Shown here one piece after another: positions 12,576 to 17,946 of a stretch of DNA of 17,946 nt. A model generated the notes under the pieces. It was not told the origin of the DNA and did no database searches. It saw nothing but the letters and a program-made list of their open reading frames with translations. The position numbers and the translations under genes are program-made. The stretch's first letter is position 1; every line of letters begins with the position of its first letter. The stretch lies in assembly GCA_011390135.1 (NCBI GenBank), contig JAABSZ010000070.1, positions 1-17,946 on the forward strand, in the 5' to 3' direction. The DNA is from JAABSP01 sp011390135 (GTDB taxonomy: Bacteria; Desulfobacterota; Desulfobacteria; Desulfobacterales; JAABSP01).

Positions 12576-15500
12576 AGGCTCCCGTTCCCCGTCCATCGCC
12601 GAAAAGCTGACCCTCACCCTGGCCGCGGCCCTGATCTTTATCGCAGCCATCGGCATCCTGATGACCCATGCCCGGCAGACAGCGCTGATCAAAGAAAAGC
12701 TGAAGGTAACGGAAAACCGATGCCTGGAAAAACTCAAACTTCAACTCGGTTTTCTGCTCTACCTGGCAAGTGATTCAAAAAGAGATGCCGGGGAAGGGGG
12801 GGAGGCGGATGTTTTCCGGGGAACGGGTCCGGAGACCGGCCGCGGATATTCCAAAGAAGCCATCCTTTTTCAGATCCAGCAACTGGCAGAGAAGGTTGCC
12901 CGGAATGAATTCATCGGCCGACTCACCATCATAGACAGCAGCGGGGCTATCCTTTATCAGAAAGAGCAAAGGGCTTTTGACCCGGCACTTCTTCAGACCC
13001 ATTCGATCGGGTATCAGGATCTGGAGGGAAATCTTCTGGAGAATCTCGGCTTTCTGGAAATCGGGTTGACCGAAGAGCCCTATCAGGAGATCAACCGGCG
13101 TTTCCTGTGGGGAAGCATCATTACGGTGCTCTTCATGCTGCTGACCCTCATCGCGGCCGCAGGTCCTTTGCTGCGCGCCTATCTCCGCAGATTCACCGAG
13201 GCTATTGAAGAGCGGATCAACAGGCTTGCGGAGCCGGAGCCGCTTCCGCCCCGGGCAGGAGATGTCCCCATAGAATTCCTGCCCATTTTCAACGCACTGG
13301 ATCGGGTCTCCCGCCACTTGGAAGTCTGCCAATTCGAGAGAAAAGGAGAGGAATTTCTCCACCACCATTTTGTAGAGAATGCGGCCGAGGGCATTTTCAT
13401 GACGAGCGGAGAGGGCAGGTTCATCTATGTCAACAGGACACTGGCAAAGATGCTGGGATACGATGAACCGGAGCGGCTGATCGGAAAAGGGTTCGAGATG
13501 CTTGCCCAGTGCTTTTCCGGTTCAGAGAGACGGTCGGACCTTCAACGTCTTCTCGATGACCGGGATGAGGCCATCGGCTTTGCCCTTCAGCTCTGCCGCA
13601 ATGAGGGTGGGCGGATCTGGGTCTCCATTACCGCACGGGGATTTCGGCAGGAAAGCGGAAGCATCCGAACCATCGAAGGCTCGATGATCGACATCACCGA
13701 GCGCCGGCGGGTCGAGTCGCTCAAGCGGGCCAAGGTGATGGCTGAGGCCGAACAGAATGTGAAAAATGCCTTTATGGCCAACATCAGCCATGAGATCCGT
13801 ACCCCCATGAACGCGATCGTGGGGCTGACCAATCTGCTCATGAAGACCGGTACCAGCGCCAAGCAGCGCGATTATCTGGGTAAGATCCGGGCTTCGGCTC
13901 AGATTCTGATGGGGATCGTCAGCGACATCCTCGACTATTCCCGAATCGAGGCCGGAGAGCTGGAGCTGGAATCGGCTCAGTTCCGGCTTGACGACATCCT
14001 GGAGAACCTATCGGACATCTTTGCCCGGCAGGCGGCCCAGAAACATATCGAGATGATTATCTCCGCAGCCGAGGACGTGCCGGTTGGTCTTATCGGGGAC
14101 CGGATGCGGCTGGAACAGGTGCTGATCCACCTGACGGGAAATGCGCTGAAATTCACCAATCAGGGAGAGGTCTCCGTCCTTGCGGAGGCGCTGGAAAAGA
14201 CCGGCGACCGAGTCACCTTACGGTTCACGGTCTCCGACACCGGCATCGGGATCTCCCAGGAGCGGATTCCCCGCCTCTTCAGCAGCTTTCATGCCAGCGA
14301 GACCAGTGCTTCGGGCGCGGGACGGGGGCTTCAGATCTGTACCAGCCTGGTCCGGCTGATGGGCGGCGAGATCGATGTGGAGAGTGAGCCGGGGCTGGGC
14401 AGCAAATTCTTCTTCACCGCAATCTTCGAGCGGCAGATCGAGACCGAGGAGATCCGGCCCGAACCGCCGGCCGAGCTGAAGGGAAAGCGAATCCTTCTGG
14501 CCGATGACAATGAGACTGCCCGGGAGACGGTCGATCGGATGTTGAAATCCTTCTCCTTCCAGACCGTGACAGTCGAATCGGGAGAGGCCGCAATGGAGAT
14601 CGTCAGCAGAGGGGATCTGGTGCTGGATATGGCCATCATCGACTGGCGCATGCCCGGCCTGGACGGTCTGGAGATCTCCAAAAGAATCCGAAAGATCATC
14701 CCGGATCTCCCCATCATCATCATGACAGAATTCGGCAGCGATGCCGCCATTGAAAGAGCCGAAGCCGCAGGGGTGGATGCCTACGTCATCAAGCCGGTCA
14801 AGCAGTCCTCCCTTTTCGATACCATTGTCGAGGTCTTTGGGGAGAAGGTGATCGCCGCATACAAGGGGATTACGGCCAGGCCCGATCTCCAGGAGGAGTC
14901 CAGAGTCCTTGCCGGTGCGGATATCCTGCTGGTGGAGGACAATGAGATCAATCAGGAGGTGGTTCGGGAACTCCTGGAGGGAGTCGGCATCCATGTAACC
15001 ATCGCGGCCAATGGCAAGGAAGCCATCCGGATTCTTGAAGATGGCGAGGCGGCCGGCAAAAAGTTCGATTCGATCCTGATGGATATCCAGATGCCGATGA
15101 TGGATGGTTATGAAGCCACTCGGAAGATCCGGGCATCGGATCTGTCGGGGCGGGATCTTCCGATCATCGCGATGACGGCCCACGCCTTTACCTCGGACCG
15201 GGATAAGTGCTTTCAGGCCGGCATGGATGATTATATCCGGAAGCCGGTCGATGTGAAACAGCTCTTCTCAGCCCTCACCCGATGGGTGCAGAACAACACC
15301 TCCTACTCAGAGCGGGCCGAATCTCCCTCTGGTGCGACGCCCTCCGTCAAAGGGCTGCCACCGATTCCCGGCATCGATCTGGAGGCGGCGCTGAAGCGGC
15401 TGGGGGGCAATGAAAAACTCTATCGAAAGCTGTTGAAGACCTTTGTTACCGAGTATGCCACAGGGGTGAATGAGATCCGGGCAGCGCTGGACAAGGGGGA

Positions 15501-15699
15501 TATGGAACTGGTGCTCTACCGGACCCATGATCTTAAAGGACTCTCCGGCAATATCGGCGCGACCGAGCTTCACGAAGCCTTTTTGGGGGTCGAGGCCGAG
15601 CTGCGCCACAAGGAGGGGGAGAACATCGATCCGCTCCTGGACCATCTCGAATCCCTTCATCGCTCTCTGGTAAGCGCGATCGGTTCATCCGGCTTCTAA
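12544..15699 (+). CDS. Hybrid sensor histidine kinase TM-PAS-HisKA-HATPase-REC-REC-Hpt
   Basis: This is a 1051-residue inner-membrane kinase. Membrane helices at about 22-42 and 188-208 enclose a periplasmic domain of some 145 residues. A PAS domain follows at about 275-390. The phosphorylation box NISHEIRTPMN carries H416. The ATPase domain (about 515-635) shows HLTGNALKFT, SDTGIGIS and GAGRGLQICTSLVRLMGG. Two receiver domains have acceptors D700 (IIDWRMPGLDG) and D847 (ILMDIQMPMMDG), and a C-terminal Hpt domain has H995 (YRTHDLKGLSG). This is the BvgS/BarA phosphorelay architecture. The start at 12544 is supported by AGGAAG 9 nt upstream; an ATG at 12556 is the alternative. No response regulator with an output domain lies in the window, so the final target is unknown. 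Its partner is probably the binding protein encoded just upstream. Confidence 0.93.
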   Translation: MQRSMKSISDKGSRSPSIAEKLTLTLAAALIFIAAIGILMTHARQTALIKEKLKVTENRCLEKLKLQLGFLLYLASDSKRDAGEGGEADVFRGTGPETGRGYSKEAILFQIQQLAEKVARNEFIGRLTIIDSSGAILYQKEQRAFDPALLQTHSIGYQDLEGNLLENLGFLEIGLTEEPYQEINRRFLWGSIITVLFMLLTLIAAAGPLLRAYLRRFTEAIEERINRLAEPEPLPPRAGDVPIEFLPIFNALDRVSRHLEVCQFERKGEEFLHHHFVENAAEGIFMTSGEGRFIYVNRTLAKMLGYDEPERLIGKGFEMLAQCFSGSERRSDLQRLLDDRDEAIGFALQLCRNEGGRIWVSITARGFRQESGSIRTIEGSMIDITERRRVESLKRAKVMAEAEQNVKNAFMANISHEIRTPMNAIVGLTNLLMKTGTSAKQRDYLGKIRASAQILMGIVSDILDYSRIEAGELELESAQFRLDDILENLSDIFARQAAQKHIEMIISAAEDVPVGLIGDRMRLEQVLIHLTGNALKFTNQGEVSVLAEALEKTGDRVTLRFTVSDTGIGISQERIPRLFSSFHASETSASGAGRGLQICTSLVRLMGGEIDVESEPGLGSKFFFTAIFERQIETEEIRPEPPAELKGKRILLADDNETARETVDRMLKSFSFQTVTVESGEAAMEIVSRGDLVLDMAIIDWRMPGLDGLEISKRIRKIIPDLPIIIMTEFGSDAAIERAEAAGVDAYVIKPVKQSSLFDTIVEVFGEKVIAAYKGITARPDLQEESRVLAGADILLVEDNEINQEVVRELLEGVGIHVTIAANGKEAIRILEDGEAAGKKFDSILMDIQMPMMDGYEATRKIRASDLSGRDLPIIAMTAHAFTSDRDKCFQAGMDDYIRKPVDVKQLFSALTRWVQNNTSYSERAESPSGATPSVKGLPPIPGIDLEAALKRLGGNEKLYRKLLKTFVTEYATGVNEIRAALDKGDMELVLYRTHDLKGLSGNIGATELHEAFLGVEAELRHKEGENIDPLLDHLESLHRSLVSAIGSSGF

Positions 15700-17210
15700 G
15701 GGATATCCCCCCCCTCCGGTGTCCAGCGCCGGATCTCGAGCTGCCCCGGAAATGCCCGGGGTTTGTACAGCGATATTCCCAGCAGCATCCGGAGGCATTC
15801 CTGGATGCTCTCGGAGATGGTGGGGTGCGGATAGATCAGCTTGAGCACCTCCTCGACGCCCTTGCCCTGATCCATGAAATGGGCAATGGAGACGATGGTA
15901 CTCGAGACCTGGGGCCCTGCGGCCCGCATCCCCAGAATGGTCTGCTCCTCATCATCGCTGACGAGGATCTTGACAAAGCCGTTGGTCGCCCGCATCGCGA
16001 TGGCCCGGTTGAGCAGGCTGTTCGAATAGTATCCCACCCTATAGGGGATCTTCTGTTTCCGGCAGTTTTTTTCGCTCAACCCGACCGAGGCCACGGCCGG
16101 ATTGAAGAACATCACCGTTGACATGTTCTTGTAATTGATGGGCCACCGCTTCAGGCCATACATATGCTTCACCGAATACCGGGCCTCGGTCTCCGCGATG
16201 TTGACCAGGGCCGGATGATCCGTGACATCTCCTACCGCATAGATCCGATCCGATACCCGGCAGTCCGCGTCCGTCTCCAGATGCCCCCGTTCGTGGGGGG
16301 TGATTCCGGCCCGGTCGAGCTTGAGCATGGAAAGATCCGGGGTGCGGCCGATGGAGATAAGCACCGTATCAACCTCCACCACCTCGGAGTGGCCGTCCTC
16401 GAAATCGAGCACCACCTCCAGATACGCCTCTTCATGGCGAATATCCCTGAGCCGGGCCGAATGGATGATCTTGACGCCGTTGGCCCTCAGGTTCCGGCTG
16501 ACGAACTCGCTCACATCCTCGTCCTCATACGGGATCACCCGGTCCTTATGGTCAACCAGATAGACATCGGTCTGGCAGAAGTTGGAGAAGATGGTCGCAT
16601 ATTCGCATCCGATGATCCCCGCGCCGATGATCATCAGGCGCCTGGGAAACTCCTTCAGCCGGAGAACATGATCCGAATCGATGACCCGCTTTCCGTCCGT
16701 GGGGATGCCTGGAAATTCCCGGGGCTTTGAGCCGGTGGCGATCAACAGGTGGCGGGCATGGATCTTTTCGGTCCGGCCCCGGTGATCGGTCACCTCCAAA
16801 CGGTCAGGGCCGGAGAACGCGGCCCATCCCCGTTTCAAAGTCAGAGACCCGGGCCCCTCCCACTGCCCGGGAGAAAAGGATTCGATCTGGGAGAGCATCT
16901 GATACTGCTTCTCCTTTGCGGCCTTGATCACGGAGTTTCGAAGTCCATCATAATCGATGGTGAGATCCCCGGCACGGTATCCCCGGTCCACTTTGGCCGC
17001 GATCGCGTAATCCTTTGAAAGTTCCCACATGGTCTTGGAGGTGAGGGCCCCCCACATCACCCCTGCGCCGCCGATCTGAGCCCCCTCCACGATGCAGACA
17101 TCCTTGCCCTGATCCAGGGCGTGCATGGCCGCGGCAAATCCGCCGGGGCCGCACCCGATGACGCAGAGGTCAAAAAGAACATTTTGCTGTCCGGGATCTG
17201 TCTCTGTCAT
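15696..17210 (-). CDS. FAD-dependent pyridine nucleotide oxidoreductase, Lpd/SthA-like, without redox cysteines
   Basis: The protein has 504 residues. FAD binding is shown by DLCVIGCGPGGFAAA near residue 15 and by IYAVGDV in the C-terminal half. The NAD(P)-binding motif is LMIIGAGIIGCEYA, followed by YLVD; the acidic residue suggests NAD(H). The C-terminal dimer domain has the HPTISESIQE His-Glu motif of dihydrolipoamide dehydrogenases. Where such enzymes carry GGTCLNxGCxPSK, this one reads GGAGVMWGALTSKT, with both active-site cysteines missing. It cannot use the standard disulfide mechanism. A transhydrogenase (SthA-like) or quinone/NAD(P)H oxidase activity is more likely than lipoamide oxidation. 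The ribosome binding site at 17210 is weak. A good promoter lies at 17278-17307. Its stop overlaps the kinase stop by 4 bp. Confidence 0.85.
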   Translation of the reverse strand: MTETDPGQQNVLFDLCVIGCGPGGFAAAMHALDQGKDVCIVEGAQIGGAGVMWGALTSKTMWELSKDYAIAAKVDRGYRAGDLTIDYDGLRNSVIKAAKEKQYQMLSQIESFSPGQWEGPGSLTLKRGWAAFSGPDRLEVTDHRGRTEKIHARHLLIATGSKPREFPGIPTDGKRVIDSDHVLRLKEFPRRLMIIGAGIIGCEYATIFSNFCQTDVYLVDHKDRVIPYEDEDVSEFVSRNLRANGVKIIHSARLRDIRHEEAYLEVVLDFEDGHSEVVEVDTVLISIGRTPDLSMLKLDRAGITPHERGHLETDADCRVSDRIYAVGDVTDHPALVNIAETEARYSVKHMYGLKRWPINYKNMSTVMFFNPAVASVGLSEKNCRKQKIPYRVGYYSNSLLNRAIAMRATNGFVKILVSDDEEQTILGMRAAGPQVSSTIVSIAHFMDQGKGVEEVLKLIYPHPTISESIQECLRMLLGISLYKPRAFPGQLEIRRWTPEGGDIP

Positions 17211-17221
17211 CGTTTTTTACC

Positions 17222-17257
17222 GTCCATTTCTGTCCATTTCTGTCCATCCTGTCCATT
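17222..17257. repeat. Short tandem repeat in the flavoprotein gene leader
   Basis: Four GTCCAT-type units with a 9-10 bp period (GTCCATTTCT, GTCCATTTCT, GTCCATCCT, GTCCATTGA). In the minus-strand transcript each reads AUGGAC, so the leader presents four AUGGA motifs within 60 nt of the start codon. Confidence 0.8.
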
Positions 17258-17277
17258 GAAAGTCCCTTTGATTTTCC

Positions 17278-17307
17278 ATCATAGAAGAAAAGCGCGGCCC
17301 TCGTCAA
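17278..17307 (-). promoter_or_regulatory. Promoter of the Lpd/SthA-like gene
   Basis: On the minus strand TTGACG (17302-17307), an 18-bp spacer and TATGAT (17278-17283), both 5/6 matches. Transcription would start near 17271, so the GTCCAT repeats fall inside the leader. Confidence 0.6.
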
Positions 17308-17341
17308 TGAAAGATCAGTTTCAAACGGGGAATACAAATCG

Positions 17342-17371
17342 TTTACAAGCCGATGAAGGCTCTGATATATT
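17342..17371 (+). promoter_or_regulatory. Promoter of the right-edge PilZ gene
   Basis: TTTACA (17342-17347), an 18-bp spacer and TATATT (17366-17371) preceded by TGA as an extended -10. Transcription would start near 17378, giving a leader of about 94 nt that contains three T8 tracts. Confidence 0.55.
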
Positions 17372-17395
17372 TGAAAGGGAAAGAACAGGAGAGCC

Positions 17396-17438
17396 TTTTT
17401 TTTACGATGAGGTTTTTTTTATGATGAGGCTTTTTTTT
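17396..17438. repeat. Three T8 tracts with a shared spacer upstream of pilZ
   Basis: Runs of exactly eight T begin at 17396, 17413 and 17431. They are separated by ACGATGAGG and ATGATGAGGC, a 17-18 bp repeat. They lie between the promoter and the ribosome binding site of the PilZ gene. Confidence 0.8.
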
Positions 17439-17471
17439 ATGATATAGAGGTGACAGGAGATTTCGATCCCG

Positions 17472-17946
17472 ATGGAACCGACCGGAAAAAAGAAGTTAGA
17501 ATCGAAAAAGGGATGGCGGGGCATTATCAATGTTCTCAGGCATCTGCCTGATTTCAGACGATATTTAACGACAGCTCCCCGGGAGCGGCGGCTCTACACC
17601 CGGTTTCAGGTCAGCGAAGATGTCTATGTGGTCTTCCGTCACCCCGTAACCCGGATCGGCCGGATCATCAACATCAGCCGCGGGGGGATCGCCTTTTCTG
17701 CAACCATCCCTCCTGAAAAAGTGGAGGAACTCTTTGAGATGGATATCTTTCTGGATCAGACGAGCTTCTGTCTGGAGAAGGTCAGGGGAAAACTGGTATG
17801 GGATGCCCCGGACTCGGGGGGAACCGCAGATGAACCGGCGCACCAGTACGGATTTCAGTTTACAGAGCTGACAGAGCGGCAGGTCTCCCAGATCGAACAT
17901 CTGCTGAAGAATAATTCCCAAGGCGAGAATCACTCTCCGCCCTATC
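17472..17946 (+). CDS. PilZ-domain c-di-GMP-binding protein, 3' end cut by the window
   Basis: There are 158 codons from the ATG at 17472, open to the right edge. AGGAG lies 12 nt upstream, a long spacing. After a basic N-terminus, residues 40-44 (RLYTR) give the RxxxR motif and residues 67-72 (NISRGG) give the NxSxGG motif, the two c-di-GMP-contacting signatures of PilZ. YGFQFTELTERQVSQIEHLL (about 126-145) is the usual end of the domain and its following helix. Most of a single PilZ domain is thus present and looks able to bind c-di-GMP, unlike the degenerate PilZ protein at 3372-3860. The target process is unknown. It is divergent from the Lpd/SthA-like gene. Confidence 0.88.
   Translation, partial: MEPTGKKKLESKKGWRGIINVLRHLPDFRRYLTTAPRERRLYTRFQVSEDVYVVFRHPVTRIGRIINISRGGIAFSATIPPEKVEELFEMDIFLDQTSFCLEKVRGKLVWDAPDSGGTADEPAHQYGFQFTELTERQVSQIEHLLKNNSQGENHSPPY

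Noticed and set aside
14218..15183. 321-codon minus-strand ORF within the kinase gene
   Set aside because: Antisense to the ATPase and receiver domains, and without motifs of its own.
17356..17403. Terminator formed by AAGGCTCT/AGAGCCTT followed by T8
   Set aside because: The left arm lies in the pilZ promoter spacer, upstream of the predicted transcript start, and the loop is 26 nt. No plus-strand gene upstream needs it. It could only matter for readthrough RNA.
17222..17438. CRISPR array
   Set aside because: The repeat units are far too short (9-18 bp), with no spacer-like unique segments of uniform length and no cas genes.
17121..17447. 108-codon plus-strand ORF across the flavoprotein start and intergenic repeats
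   Set aside because: It spans the divergent promoters and repeat tracts and has low-complexity Phe-rich translation from the T runs. It is not a plausible gene.

Overview
This window carries a polyhydroxyalkanoate (PHA) storage locus flanked by housekeeping and signalling genes. The gene set suggests a Gram-negative anaerobe or facultative anaerobe, most likely of the deltaproteobacterial (Desulfobacterota) type. The grounds are a PhaE/PhaC class III synthase pair beside a second PHA synthase, a eukaryote-type UDP-glucose pyrophosphorylase, PilZ proteins, and a large BvgS/BarA-like hybrid kinase. This placement is inference; no rRNA or other marker is present. The sequence looks GC-rich with a strong bias for G/C at third codon positions, so long antisense shadow ORFs are abundant.

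Layout. (1) Bases 1-2315, minus strand: 5' part of a UDP-glucose pyrophosphorylase gene (runs off the left edge), ilvE-type branched-chain aminotransferase, and a small membrane protein. (2) 2479-3860, plus strand: a possible 38-residue membrane peptide, a PhaE/phasin-like coiled-coil protein, and a degenerate PilZ protein with a CxxC-18-CxxC tail. (3) 3961-9034, minus strand: phaR, phaE, phaC, a triple-GAF protein and phaJ, in that transcription order. (4) 9318-11664, plus strand, divergent from phaR: two tandem phasin-like genes and a second, larger PHA synthase. (5) 11808-15699, plus strand: a periplasmic family-3 solute-binding protein translationally coupled to a hybrid histidine kinase. 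(6) 15696-17210, minus strand: a Lpd/SthA-like flavoprotein lacking the usual redox cysteines. (7) From 17472, plus strand: a canonical PilZ protein cut by the right edge.

How the genes work together. PhaJ supplies (R)-3-hydroxyacyl-CoA from beta-oxidation enoyl-CoA. PhaC/PhaE polymerises it, and the second synthase may do the same with other substrates or timing. Phasins coat the granule. PhaR probably senses granules and represses the divergent phaR/phaP region through a perfect 15-bp palindrome at 9163-9177 that lies between two good sigma-70 promoters. The triple-GAF protein may add signal input to the locus.

The most important annotation caution is phaC. As sequenced, one open frame of 988 codons runs from phaC through an arginine-rich stretch into the GAF protein. 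The -1 frame instead encodes a Lys/Ala/Glu/Pro-rich tail with its own stop, and the GAF gene has its own ribosome binding site. I read this as a one-base deletion near 6434 (error or mutation), not a real synthase-GAF fusion.
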